The notes below the pieces were generated by a model. The model did not search any database and had not been told where the DNA came from. It saw only the letters and a list, made by a program, of their open reading frames with translations. The position numbers were made by a program, and so were the translations under genes. Below, piece by piece: positions 32,751-44,030 of a stretch of DNA of 64,000 nt. Numbering within the stretch: position 1 is the stretch's first letter; each line of letters begins with the position of its first letter. This DNA is from Limnephilus marmoratus. Lineage: Eukaryota > Arthropoda > Insecta > Trichoptera > Limnephilidae. The stretch spans positions 42,210,962 to 42,274,961 of the forward strand of contig OU862928.1 of NCBI GenBank assembly GCA_917880885.1, in the 5' to 3' direction.

Positions 32751-32954
32751 CCGTCGTAATTGTTAATCTCATGTTTCAAATTTTACAATTAACTATATTA
32801 TCTTCGACTAATTTTTCCAATGAGGCAAAACTACCCTTTTCATTGTAAACCATCGTTCTAAGAATTGGTTTGTAACCTAGATAGCGTCTCGGATAAATAT
32901 ATCCGATTTTATTTTTATGCGGAACATATATTAACAATCAATGTAATATATCAT

Positions 32955-33035
32955 TGGAGAAGAAGGTATCACTAATAATCTAAACGAAAATATGAAAGAG
33001 AACAAGACACACAAAAATAGAAAAAGATTACAATC
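32955..33035 (-). repeat. T-family SINE body fragment
   Basis: Repeats the T body (AATAATCTAAACGAAAATAT on the plus strand). Confidence 0.5.
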
Positions 33036-33304
33036 TTCAATGATATATTATATTGATGGGAATAACCTTCACAAGTGATAAAAAAGAGAGTTGTTATTAT
33101 AAAAAAAATGAACAAAGTTTTTGTTTACATACCTACACAATCATAGCACCTAGGAGGCGGATTTTATCGATAAGTTTGTATAGATAACTTTCAGTAACTT
33201 CTTATCGTCCGTAACATGACTGCAGATTGCCAACGAACAAATAACAGTTCGCGATGACTAAATGTTTTTAATATATTCGATGTCATGTTTTATTTTTCTT
33301 TTTT

Positions 33305-33445
33305 ACATTATTTCCATACAGGCCTTGAGAAAATTAATCCTCGTCAAGGCCTATATCATCTTTGAGGATGCTGTGTGGAGGGAAGGGGAAGAAGTGGGTA
33401 GTTATCTGGGGGTCAGTGTGTCAAGACCAAAGGTATTCAAATACA
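33305..33445 (-). repeat. Z-family tail fragment
   Basis: TTATTTCCATACAGGCC ... GATGCTGTGTGGAGGG, then GGGGTCAGTGTGTCAAGA. Confidence 0.55.
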
Positions 33446-34180
33446 GAATAGATATGCTATAGTGTCCGCGCAACTGTCGCCGGACTACGCGCTAATTAGC
33501 GTAGTTTTCATACAAAAAGAATTTGTTCATTTCGTTGATTTCTTGAAAATGTGCATTAATATTGGTTAACAATATGTTTTGAATAAGGAAAGAATTCGTT
33601 CATTTAGTTTAACATTCGTTTGGTTTATTCGTTAATTATTTGTTCTTTTAGTTTATTTGTTAATTGGTAAACAATATCGGCGACACCCGGAAGCGCAGAC
33701 CCACATAGTAAAAACAGCAGATAGCACATCTACTTATATTTCAATATCTTTGGTCAAGACTAAGTTGCGAGAGGGTACGGCTGGAGAAATCAAAGGGTCT
33801 CCCTCAACCATTCTCTCCGTTTGTACGTTATCGATCTGTGGTTGTCCTAGGGAACGATGAGAAGTTACCGTGTGTTATCGATTGTCGATCAAATATGTTA
33901 TGGGTCCAGAATAAGCCTCACAAAATAAATGTTTTTATTGCTATCACCAGCAATTTTTAAATAAAAATAATTTTCTTATAAATTTAATTGTTTCTTTTTT
34001 ATTATGTTGTCTTATCTGAAGTAAAATCCCAAGGAAGAAATACAAAATTGATTTTATTTTTGCTATACTATACATGTACAAACTGATAAAACGTAAAATG
34101 TGGATTTCCCGAAACTTAATAAAAGAATAAAAAAAAAATTTAAAGGATATTACTAAAAAAGAAATTTTTCTTTTTCACAG
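33446..34180. other. non-coding spacer with a small Z scrap
   Basis: Z-like AAAGGGTCTCCCTCAACCAT lies at about 33796. The last 20 bases end TTTTTCTTTTTCACAG, a strong 3' splice-site match before the candidate exon. Confidence 0.4.
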
Positions 34181-34320
34181 ATGACGAAACACATGCAAAA
34201 GGACCTAACTACCTCCGTGACAGACGTGCGAAGAAGAAAGAAAACGATGTATACAATAATGTGTTGTCACCAGATGGATATAACACGACTATATATTTTA
34301 ATTCGTCGTGGAAACAATAA
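34181..34320 (+). CDS. candidate 3'-terminal exon of an unrecognised gene
   Basis: Directly after a polypyrimidine-AG acceptor (ends 34180), one frame is open for 45 codons to TAA at 34318-34320, with two leading bases completing a split codon. It starts DETHAKGPNYLRDRRAKKKE and ends LSPDGYNTTIYFNSSWKQ. The composition is charged then polar-aromatic, like a real soluble C-terminus. A longer ATG frame covers the same bases in another phase but is less protein-like. A canonical AATAAA lies at 34573-34578. No upstream exon was found and the family is not recognised. Chance is possible. Confidence 0.4.
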
Positions 34321-34770
34321 ACCTAAGTACCTAATACCATATTACAGACTACAAACCAAGTGCCATAAACAAAAAAAAAACATTCAAAGCTTAAAGCAAA
34401 ACTCAAATACAAATAATATAATGAAAAACCATTGGGTACCCTAATGGATTAGGACGAAAGGCAGTCAAACACAGATAGGACACCAAGCTCCTATTCTGAC
34501 CAAGCTACAGTGGTGCCACCAACATGCTATATTTCTTTTTTTTTAAAGGGTAATCTATCTAGCTACAGTTAGAATAAATTCCATTTGCGAAACGTGATGG
34601 TACTTGAATTGTAGATAAAAAAATTTAATAAGTTAAAAAGTAAGTAGCCTATATAAAATGTATAATGTTATGCATGGATTTTTAGAGTTTTTTTTGGAAT
34701 TTGACAATTTTATTACAGCTGAAAGGTTAAACGGTGTTTAACATATGTATGTAGATTTATATGATGTGTA
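34321..34770. other. possible 3' UTR and spacer
   Basis: AT-rich, with AATAAA at 34573-34578. Nothing else was recognised. Confidence 0.3.
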
Positions 34771-35060
34771 CACGGTGTGCGAAAACTCAAGGTACAAGCG
34801 GAAAATTAGCGAATCTTCGTCACATCTGTAGTTGATTTTGTGGGATAACTTTTTTTTAATTTGGTCTTTCATTATTGAGTTAATCGAGCCCAAATTTGAA
34901 ATTTCTTAGGTCAAATCGATTGGGTATTTTAAAGTGCGTTGATGCGTAGATCCTTTATTCCAAAAAAAGGAATCAAAATGTACCGATCGAAAAAAATTTG
35001 GTTTATCTCTGTGTGTAGTTCACCAATTGCCCACTTGTACTATGAGTTTCCAGATGCCAT
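34771..35060. mobile_element. MITE with inverted ends near TA
   Basis: The left end CACGGTGTGCGAAAACTC and then GGTACAAGCGG is mirrored at about 35025-35060 (CCACTTGTAC, GAGTTTCCAGATGCC). A fragment of the same end is at 57525-57562. The right border is not exact. Confidence 0.4.
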
Positions 35061-35383
35061 ATATTCCTAAATATTATGTATTTTGAAAGAGGTATTGAAA
35101 AGATGCAATATTAGTAATCGTTGATTTATTTCATGGTGGGGATTTTTTTTTCTTCATTTTCTTCACTTGAAAAAATGTTAAATATTTTCAACTCAAATCA
35201 TTTTCTAAATTAGAAAGTCTTACAAGGCTGAAGTTGAAATATGCAAAACTGTCAGAAATGTTAATGTAAAATTTAGACTAAATATCAATTACAAAACTAA
35301 AACAGATTTTTAACAACACCATTAAAAAAAGGTTTTTAGAATACAGGTTGTAATAGCACTTATCCGAAGAATTTAACAATTGA
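35061..35383. other. AT-rich spacer, nothing recognised
   Basis: No supported feature. Confidence 0.35.
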
Positions 35384-35935
35384 CTCCTGAGCATAGTTGG
35401 AGTATGATTGATGTTTTGCTGTCCGGTGATATTTTTTTCCATTAAAAATATGTATCGTCGCCACTGATCACACTACTACACGTCATGTGACACGCGCGCT
35501 GTTTCGTATGTTACCGTGCTGATGGAACAAGACTGAGTCCTTATCGATTGTGACGCGATGCGACCGTTTCCTGTATTACCGTGCTGATAAAACGAGACGG
35601 AGATTTTATCACGTGATCCGCTTGGTTATACCCAACCACGACGCTACTTATCACACTTCTACACGTCGCGACGGGATTGTGACGTGACGCGTCTGTTTCC
35701 AGGTTTACCATACTGATAGAGCGAGAAGGGGTGCTTAACACGTAACCCGCTTGGCATACTCAAGTACTCAGTTGAAGGAAAAATATTTTTTTGTTATTAA
35801 TTGAAAAAAAAATTATCATCGGACAGCAAAACGACATTTACATTATTTATAACAAATATGCTCAGGAATCGCGATGCGTGATATGATAGAACGAGACGGA
35901 GTGCTTATCACGTGATCTCTAAAGTCCTTCGGGTA
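35384..35935. repeat. CACGTGAT-rich degenerate repeat block with inverted flanks
   Basis: Related units start GTGACACGCGC (35487), GTGACGCGATG (35550) and GTGACGTGACG (35680), each followed by a CTGTTTC/CCGTTTCC, TTACCGTGCTGATR and GAGACGGAG-like series; part of a fourth is at 35870-35930. Inverted segments CCTGAGCATA ... TTTTGCTGTCCG (35385-35430) and CGGACAGCAAAA ... TATGCTCAGG (35822-35866) enclose three of them. Confidence 0.5.
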
Positions 35936-36340
35936 CGTTCTATTGCACCCCGTATCTGTATAACAGGCATAATCATGACGAACAATATTTTCGATATAAT
36001 AATGTAATCACAACAATAATATTATTACTTGTATTTGTACTAGATATTTAATTTTAATTTCAGTTTGAGCCATGTAATTTAAATTAATGAATGTAAATAG
36101 GTAGTTTTTAAGTGATTTGACCAGTCTTATGACGTACTACAAAATAATATTATAAATGTATTTATTTTAAGTTGTGATCTTTTTTTTTTACTTGTACTTA
36201 ATGATCGAAGAAAAAGTACAAATAAAAAATTTAAATCTATTATTCAACGCTGACAAGAAACTGATCAGATTATGTATTGTAAATTAAGATAAAATAAATA
36301 ATCGTTTGAATAAAATAACTGTTGCTTTTTTATTTTTTCT
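35936..36340. other. AT-rich spacer, nothing recognised
   Basis: No supported feature. Confidence 0.35.
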
Positions 36341-36735
36341 ATTAGCTCTACAGAATTGAAATGGATCTCGATTAGCATTCCGAAGGACGCGGGTTCAAAT
36401 CCCGCTGAGCGCAAATAAATTTTATTTGATCAATTTAATGTGTTATTTCACAATTTCTTATTAAAAAAAATATGCAATATATTTGCGGCACCTTTCAGAG
36501 TAGAAGACACTCACAGCATCGCCCTGGTAGAATACCGCCATTCAGAATTGAATTGTTGTTTGAAATGTCGTTAGCCGTGATCTGAAGTAGCCAGGTAAGT
36601 ACCCCACGTTCCTCTTCCCCATCTCCTTCCCCTCCCTACTACTTTCAGCCTCACAACATACCCCAATTGGGGTGCCATATTTTCACTTGATCTAGATGGG
36701 AGCGGCTGGGACTCTTGTCAGGTATTCATATAAAA
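36341..36735 (+). repeat. S-family tRNA-headed SINE, near full length
   Basis: Box B-like GCGGGTTCAAATCCCGC at about 36390, linker, ATCGCCCTGGTAGAATACC, C-rich segment and GGGAGCGGCTGGGACTCTTG. Confidence 0.65.
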
Positions 36736-36900
36736 ATGGCTTTAGCCGTGTTTTGTGACCAGATCTGAATAGCCAGATGCTTCCCCATCTTGCTCCTTCC
36801 TGTTTTCTTCCTCTTCCCCCTACCTTTGTCTTCACCTTCACCAGGCAGTTGGGAACTGGTGGGATTCATGTGCTCTATTAACATTTTAAAAAAATGTCCA
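36736..36900 (+). repeat. S-family SINE 3' fragment
   Basis: ATGGCTTTAGCCGTGTTTTG ... ATCTGAATAGCCAG repeats the second half of the unit just upstream, as at 14776-14990. Confidence 0.45.
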
Positions 36901-36904
36901 AATA

Positions 36905-37225
36905 CTGTAATACGAATGGGTACCGCCGCCGCGGGAACCTTTATTGGATAACCAACACCTCTGCCAAAGGTCACCCCAAGTGGTTCGCTATGTGTGGTGA
37001 TTTAGCAGGGGTGCCCGGGTTCATGGGATGAGGTTTGTCTAGGTCTTGGTGGCGGATGACCAGGACACACTGAACCCCAGATTCCTACGTACCCCTTAAA
37101 CCTTTTTCCTTCCCAGAACTCTCCTTTCCTTTCCAAAAAAAACCTTCCACACAGCATTCCCAAAGATGACCCTTAGGGAAAATATATTCCTCAGGTCCTC
37201 CTGTGTGGAGCTCATGTAAAAAAAA
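36905..37225 (+). repeat. Z-family SINE-like element with A tail
   Basis: Head AATGGGTACCGCCGCCGCGG to TGTGTGGAGCTCATGT and an A run ending near 37228. Confidence 0.65.
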
Positions 37226-37228
37226 ACA

Positions 37229-38045
37229 ACCAGCCCATGATGAAAAATAACAAACCTGATTAGAACTTTCACAGAACTTTAATTATAACTTTAAAATTTT
37301 ACGAATTGTTCAAATTCTGTGAAACAACTCGTCCTGAACGTATCGAAGGAATAGAACAATAATTCTAAAATGACCACAAAATAAATTAAAATTACCATCG
37401 TAAATAATACAAATAATACAGGTAAGTATGGTGCTATTAAAATTTACAATGCTTTCACGGAACGGAGGTAAACAATACACTAAGCAGGTAAAAAGGTAAT
37501 TGATTCGTAAAAATATTTAGGAAACTGTCTTGGGTATTTAAAGGTAGGCTAAAAACTTGATGATTTATGGTTGCTAATTTTCCACTTAAAAATTGTTTAC
37601 CCTATGGCTTAGAATTGTTGTGGTAAAGCAAATAGTAAGATAACCCTTTTAGTGTCAGTACATCTCGAGAATGAGAATTGGTCACTGCTCTAAAGGAGCT
37701 CATTTGTTTAAAATCCGAGTCATAGACATTTCATTCTGCCAGGAGACTCTTGACTATGTCATCTTTAATTATTGTAAAAATCATTCTTCCTTGAAATACA
37801 TTTATCTTTGATTTTTCAAATCCCTCTCCATTCTCCCCCTAGTAGGTATTCCGTATGTATTTGCTGTCGCTCAACAATTCTCGCGTTTGTTCAGTTCTAT
37901 ATACATGTAAGTTCATAGACTTGAAAGACTTCGATATTTGATAAGTCCTGTCTCCTTATCGATTATCCTCAAAACTATAATCTTAACTTTAAGACAAAGT
38001 AATCTTTTTAGGGTGTATTGCATGACTTAAAAAAAATTAGGGCGT
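37229..38045. other. non-coding spacer, nothing recognised
   Basis: AT-rich sequence without supported features. Confidence 0.4.
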
Positions 38046-38046
38046 G

Positions 38047-38375
38047 TAATTCATACGCGGTAGAAGTGAAACTAGAAAGTCGCTTTCTTTTCTTTTGCTT
38101 GTTTATTTAAAGTGGTTTGAAGATTAAATATTGATTTCACAAAATAAAAATGTTTTTTTTTTATTATTTCGTAGGATTCGAACCCCCGTTGGCTTGGTGT
38201 CTGTCTCTCTTGCCGCTGAGACTTGTCAGACACTTTGCCAAGCACGCTATGGAAGGCAAGAGTCGAAGTGCGAATTTACAGAATTATATTAGAACCGAGT
38301 GTTTGTGTGGAACTGAGATGTGAGACATTTCCGTTTCACCCGAATTTCAAGTCACTAACATGAGTAAAGAAGTTT
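38047..38375 (+). mobile_element. X-family-ended element with tRNA-like insert
   Basis: The left end is ACGCGGTAGAAGTGAAACT and the right end AAAGAAGTTTCACATTT near 38372. Inside, on the minus strand, GGGGTTCGAATCCTACG (box B-like) and CTTGGCAAAGTGTCTGAC are tRNA-like (38169-38262). Confidence 0.45.
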
Positions 38376-38529
38376 CACATTTAAAAAATTATCAGCGGTA
38401 AAAAAAAGGGTAACATTGTATTTATTTTCCAGGTTTTAATGCATAGTTTCTTTTTTATGAGACACCTTACAAGAGCAATTGCTCGTCTCCGTCAAGTTTC
38501 GTGTACCTATGCACAGGGGATCAATGCTA

Positions 38530-38610
38530 CAAACTCCTTAGAGCCGGATCGCATCTGCCCTGATGAAGGGCAGTATAACGCTGCCCGAAATTCTCTCTTT
38601 GTATTTCTGT
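38530..38610 (+). ncRNA. hammerhead-like motif, Penelope-linked
   Basis: CTGATGA at 38560-38566, then one base, a perfect 6-bp stem GGGCAG (38568-38573) / CTGCCC (38581-38586) and GAAA at 38587-38590. It resembles the P-family core. The extra base before the stem, and the absence of a clear third helix and cleavage site, leave activity open. Confidence 0.4.
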
Positions 38611-39350
38611 TTATATCTTGCTATTTCTTATTTTTGTTAACGTCTATAGGCATAGAGAAAAACAAATCGTCCACTTTTCATTATGTGAACATTTTAAGTG
38701 GATTATTTGCAATTTTAATATTAATATTTGGCACTTTACAATTTTAATATTATAACTGTTTCATATAAATACTTTGTAAATGTTCAAAAATAATAAATAA
38801 ACATAAATCTTAGCAAAGTTCACACAGTAAGTAAGTAGGCATATCATTAAACTGATTAACTTCGTCATATTTTATACTGCTGCAGTTAATTGTGGTACAA
38901 CTTAAATACCTAAGGCAGCTTTGCCTGCCTCGTGGATCCTACTTAGAAATGCACACCCTGCTTTCACCTAACCTGCACACGTACACCAGGCTAGCCAGAC
39001 TATTCCAGACCTGCTCGGTGTCAAATACAGACGGAATGTCGATTAGGTGGTTGGTGGAATGGTCGCCTATTGTTGGTGGCGAAACAATGGTCGATCAAGT
39101 GTATAGAGAATTCCAGGCAGGCCTCAAAGCCAAATACAAACCTTCCATTTTTCGGCTTTTTGTTCCTATACAAAGGATTTGCTGAATATGCCAAAACCTT
39201 TATCCTTATTATTTTTAGGCATATCAAAACTTTGAGAAGGATATTTGGAGGACCTAACCTAACCTAACATAGATTGGTGACTCGACAATTGACGATAATC
39301 GAATTGCCCCCCGGGAAAGGTTTATAGTATAAAATTATATTTTTGTGCAT
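38611..39350. other. non-coding spacer with a CCTAA tract
   Basis: ACCTAACCTAACCTAACA at 39252-39269 is a three-unit insect telomere-type tract. Frames around 38892-39267 lack recognisable domains. Confidence 0.4.
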
Positions 39351-39351
39351 T

Positions 39352-40262
39352 ATTTATTTATTTATTTATTAACGCCCTTTTTCGGGGCTTTTACAAACAT
39401 TACACATGACTAATAAGAAATATACAGCATTCATTGTACATAACTGAACTGTCTCAGCAACAATATTTTACATTTGTTTAAACATAAATTGAAGATGTCC
39501 ACTGACTTGGTATAATTGTTTCCCTCCATTAGTATTCTTGGCAAAGAGGAATACATATGGTTGTTTGTCCCAGAATTTCTGCACTGAAATAAATCCTGAC
39601 TTCTAGTAGTACGTAGTGGAATCCAGAAGCTTATCAATTCTAGCAATACCGGACTGTCAACTAAATCATTTAGAATTTTATATAGAAATACCAAGTCAGT
39701 GAAAATTCTTCTGTCGGATAATTTAAAATGTGTTGTAGTTCAACATAATTGCTGGAATACCCATTTTAAAATTTAGTTTGTATTCTTCCAACAGCTTGTA
39801 CATATATACTATAATGTGGATTCCAGACGGGAGAATTGTACTCAAGTTGACTTCTAACATAGGCAAAATATAACAGTTTAATACACTTTATATTGTTAAA
39901 ATTTCTAGTTAGCCTCGTTATAAATCCCAACATTTTTAAGCCCTTATTAGAGATTTCTGTTATATGGTAAACAAATGAAAGATTTACCAATTTTAAACGT
40001 AAAATCGTATTCAAAAATACCCTTAATAAAATCCATGGTGTTCCGAAATTAAGAACCGCTCCACTCGTGGTAGTGTGTATTTATGGGAGAATCGATTCGA
40101 ACAATTTAGCCAGTGCAGATAGAATTGCTACTGGCCTTAAATTTTCCACAGAAGTCTTTGTACCACGTAATATCCAGGAATCAGGAATTATACCAGTTTC
40201 TAAAGAACGTCAAATAAGAAACTTAGTGGCAGTTTTAAAAACTAGGTACAACCTTTGAAGCG
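39352..40262 (-). pseudogene. LINE-D reverse transcriptase with internal deletion
   Basis: From the 5' side on the minus strand: TSVENLRPVAILSALAKLFE (around 40150), the fingers motif of a LINE reverse transcriptase, ends at a stop. Sequence then jumps to FVYHITEISNKGLKMLGF and the C-terminal frames at 39766-40014 and 39431-39694. The palm with YADD is deleted. The 3' end has GTAAAAGCCCCGAAAAAGGG and an AAAT tail at 39352-39372. Confidence 0.75.
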
Positions 40263-40309
40263 AAGAAAATCTGGATCTAGTTAATGTTTCATTAATTTGA
40301 CCAATATCG

Positions 40310-40705
40310 ATTTATATAATATTCATTGATCCGATATTTAAAGCTCAGAAACTAATTATTGAGATTACATTAAAACTACCGATCACAAGAAGTTCGGATG
40401 AAATCTTTAGGAGAATCTGTGTCTTGAACATTAGACAAATTTATGCCAAAAACATATTAGCATTCCTCTTCAAACAAAGAACTACCTTTGAAAATGTCCA
40501 AACTGCTTGAGATACTAGAACCAAAGGGCATAATCTCCTACTTATCCCTTTTGCTAAAACAACCTTTGGCCAAAGAAATTTAAATACTTTGCAACAAAAC
40601 TATATAATACACTTCCACTGGCAATTAGACAAATAAATCTGACACCAAGTCCTTGATTATCAGCCACAACAGATAATATCAAAGATTTTTTCAAACTTAC
40701 AAGTC
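40310..40705 (+). pseudogene. LINE-A-related C-terminal remnant
   Basis: QKLIIEITLKLPITRSSDEI and LNIRQIYAKNILAFLFKQR, then a stop, then TKGHNLLLIPFAKTTFGQRN. These are weak matches to the C-terminal region of LINE-A (QRLIIKIITKKPSDYS). Confidence 0.55.
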
Positions 40706-40709
40706 AGAT

Positions 40710-40915
40710 ACGTTTTAAGATTTTCACGGCCAAAAGTATTTTCGTTATTTGTTTTTGGGGTGTTATGCCGTGTTGCGCTACCTCCTTCTTGCAGTGTCCA
40801 TCATCAGGGCAGATCCGGCCCTGATTATAGGCACTGCAACGATGTCCGAAACGTTGGCTAAAGAAGGAGGTAGCGCAACACGGCATAACACCCCAAAAAC
40901 AAATAACGAAAATAA
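40710..40915. repeat. P-family foldback with hammerhead-like core
   Basis: Near-perfect inverted arms: plus GATTTTCACGGCCAAAAGTA ... CGTTGCGCTACCTCCTT-type left arm and its inverse to CAAATAACGAAAATA. In the right half CTGATTA precedes TAGGCACTGCAACGATGTCC and GAAACG; the other half carries CTGATGA on the minus strand. About 205 bp. Confidence 0.65.
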
Positions 40916-40967
40916 CTTACAAGTACTTATTTTTTCATTGGTACGTTGATCATTAACCGTTACTTTT

Positions 40968-41343
40968 TTTTCACATGAATACCGCACAAGAGTCCCAACT
41001 GCTCCCGTCTGGAGCCAGTGGGACTATGGCATCCCCAATTAAGGTATGTTGTGAGGCTGAAAGTAATGGAGAAGGGAAGGAGATGGGGAAGAGGGAGGTG
41101 GGGAAGTACCTGTCTATTCAGATCTGGTCACCAAACACGGCTAACGCCATTTCAAGCAACGTTTCATTTATGAATACACCAGGGCGATACTGCAAATATG
41201 CAATATATTATTTTACATGAAAATAATTGTGAAATAACACAAATCAATAAAATAAAAATTATTTGGCCACGTCGTGATTCGATCCCGCGACCTTCGGAGT
41301 GCTAGACAAGAGCCTTTATTACCACTGGACTGCGCCGGCCGAC
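40968..41343 (-). repeat. S-family tRNA-headed SINE, full length
   Basis: The minus strand starts GGCCGGCGCAGTCCAGTGG (box A) and has GGTCGCGGGATCGAATC (box B) about 40 bp later, an AATAATTTTTATTTT linker, the CGCCCTGGTG body and the GGAGCAGTTGGGACTCTTG end. It is the best S copy for defining the family. Confidence 0.75.
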
Positions 41344-42213
41344 TTGTAATATTGTGTACGTTGATGATTAACTGTTACTTGTAATATTGTGTTATTATTT
41401 GAATTTTGTATTTGTTATTATTGTAAACTACTCATATTAAGCACCTGCTCTCAACACAGGTCTCAACAGGTTCTCATAGTGAGACAGGCATTGAATAAAA
41501 CAAATTGTAAGTCAAATTAATAAAATTGAATAATAAAAATAAAAGAAAGAATTTGACCAATAACAAGTGGAATATTGATGAATGACGAAACAAAGAAAGA
41601 CGCCCCACGTCATGGCTTTGTAATCTATGTAACTCTAGAAGAAGAAGAAGTTGTTTTTTTGCAAAAATCGATAACTTCATTTCACGAATAAATTGATTTT
41701 TAAAAATCTCTCCCGGAACCATGGCTAAAATCTTTTAAAAACGTCTTTATTATTTGCTTTTGAAATGATTTCCAAAAACCCCTGAGATATCCTTATTCCA
41801 TCCTCTCAAATCCCTTTCACCTCCGTTCTGAAGGACCTCTTCAGCAAGTGGGGAGGATATTGAAAAGGCGGTAGTATCTCTCCCTTAGCCAATGAACAGA
41901 TAAACCGATGGAAGTATGTTGTTGGTTAAGCTCAATTTGACCTTACTTCTGGTGAAACTTATCAAATATTTTTTTGGAATTTCGAAATTTTTTCTTGAAC
42001 ATTTAACCCTTTCTGGTCGAATCCCGCATAGCTCCCGTGAAATGGCAAAACGCTGTATCTCCAATTAGCTAGTTTTGGGATAAACTACGAGTATTTTTAA
42101 CTTGTTTGGACTTTTTGTTGCTTTCCTCGCAAACTAAGAGTATGGTTATATTGACACTTCGTTTTAAATGTTGTTAAAAAATGTACAAAAATATATCTAT
42201 AAATATATATAAA
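41344..42213. other. non-coding spacer, nothing firmly recognised
   Basis: AAACGCTGTATCTCC at about 42049 recurs in similar form near 44098 and inverted near 42795. No gene was seen. Confidence 0.35.
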
Positions 42214-42630
42214 TCTCGTGTCACGGTGTTTGTCTTCGCACTCCTCCGAAACGGCTACACCGATTTTTATGAAATTTTGTATGTATGTTTGGTAGGTATG
42301 AGAATAGGTTGTAAAATATATTTCATACCGCTTACTAAGTAATTAGGGTGTCCCAGTCCAGAAAAAAATGTCTATTTTTTTAACAATTTTTTTTGGTATT
42401 TTTTTAAATTTGGAATCAAAAATACCTATAACCCTAAATTTTCACCCTCCTACCCCCATCCTCCCATTTTTTAACAGCGATTTTAGAATTTTTAGTAGAT
42501 TTTAGTATTTAACCGTCGTTCGTATTTCAAACAGAACGAAATTATTATGTTGTTGAATGACAGATGGCGCTACGTCCACCTCATTGAACTTTCATTTATA
42601 TGGCAGAACAGCGTTTTCCGGGTCAGCTAG
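42214..42630 (+). mobile_element. H3 Helitron-like element
   Basis: It starts TCTCGTGTCACGGTGTTTGT and ends TTTTCCGGGTCAGCTAG at 42630, followed by T. TC...CTAG ends with A/T neighbours fit a non-autonomous Helitron (417 bp). Confidence 0.6.
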
Positions 42631-42855
42631 TAATGTACGTATTTTGAAATTCATGATTCATTTATTTCATTTTTAAATTTACAATAATTTCTCCATCAAA
42701 CCACCTTTCAATACATTTTAAAATGTTACAACTATTTGTTTTTGAGAAAAATAGCATGGATAAAAAATGTAAATCGTTCATCTAAAAATTAGCTTGGCGG
42801 AGATACAGTGTATCGACATGACCGCGACGCGCTCGTGGCATGGATAGCTATCGGT

Positions 42856-43570
42856 ATTAATTTATTTATTTATTAACGCCCTTTTTGTGGCTATTACATT
42901 GCATATGAATAGTAAGAAATTCATTGTACATAACTGAACTGTCTCAGTAACAATATTTTATATTTGTTTAAACACAAATTGAAGATGTCCACTGACTTGG
43001 TATAATTGTTTCCCACCATTAGTATTCTGGGTAAAAAAGGAATTTATATGTATGTAGCAATCAGACGTGCTACGTAAACGCGTAAAGAAAACACTGGAAT
43101 TAACTGTTGATCGTTTATTAATATGAATTAATAATTCAAATAATACACGGAGCGTGATCGTAGTAAATAACGGTACAAGTCGTTTGGCTCGCTATTCTAT
43201 CGACTGACTGGGTCAAACCATTACTCCGGCTTTTATAATGTCGCGGCGGAGGTAACGGTTTAATAATTCAGCTGGTAATATCGAGAGAATACGATACGTT
43301 TCTCGATGGTTCTGACGCCTAATATACAGGGAATGTAAATGCTCCGGTTCTTTCCATAAAGTGTGACGAGATTCCAGATATCTCAGCGCCGGTAGGTAGG
43401 TATTATTCGTGTACCGTTCCCGATTGTACCACGCGGCGACATCGCCGTGCTGCACAGGTATATACCTTAAGTAGGTACGTACCTGAGTGTTGGCTTCACC
43501 ACATGTATATATTAGTCTTAGAATTTTTGCACTGAAATAAATCCTTACTTTTAGCATTATATGTGGGGTA
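42856..43570 (-). mobile_element. LINE-D 3' fragment split by a solo LTR
   Basis: The LINE-D 3' UTR and C-terminal codons at 42856-43052 continue at 43504-43570 (TTTTTGCACTGAAATAAATC). Joining across the LTR restores the alignment to 39545-39600. Confidence 0.6.
43049..43507. mobile_element. solo LTR with 4-bp target duplication
   Basis: The unit 43053-43503 (451 bp) begins TGTAGCAATCAGACG and ends GGCTTCACCACA, the TG...CA ends of an LTR. TGTA lies on both sides (43049-43052, 43504-43507). A TATA-like TTTATAA is at about 43231. It interrupts a LINE-D copy. No second copy was seen in the window. The 114-codon minus frame across it is not a gene. Confidence 0.6.
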
Positions 43571-43734
43571 TACGCTGTATCCCGCTCAGCAACGGCGTTG
43601 TAATGGCAAAAGAGCTTATTTGTAGAGTTATCCTGGCAGAATGCTCTATTTTAAGTTGCAGTGTTCTGCCATTACAGACGTGTTAGTGTCATCGCCAATT
43701 CCCTGAGAAGTAACCACAATGAAAAAAACCATCT

Positions 43735-44030
43735 GTGCAGTTCACACGCGGTAGAAGTGAAACCTTCAGAAAACTAAATTTCCAGAGAATGAGACGAATG
43801 CAGATTATCAGGAATAGGATAATTGTAGCATTTATTCATTAAAATATCGTTACCAGGTTTAAAAATTATTTTAAATTTTATTCTACAAAGCACCGCACAA
43901 AGAGAAGGCCAATTAGTCTATCTCATTCTTTCACAGGATAAATCCTATAGATGTTTGTGTTTGTCTCTTTTTAGTGTCGCGTTTTCCTTTCATCGAGTTT
44001 CAAATCACAACGGTGCTAAAAATGTTTTCA
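43735..44030 (+). mobile_element. X-family element
   Basis: CGCGGTAGAAGTGAAACCTTC at the left and the internal ATTAGTCTATCTCATTC and GAGTTTCAAATCACAACGGT segments match 48716-48930. The right end is decayed. Confidence 0.55.

Noticed and set aside
43213..43557. 114-codon minus-strand frame
   Set aside because: It crosses the border between the solo LTR and LINE-D sequence, so it cannot be an ancestral gene.
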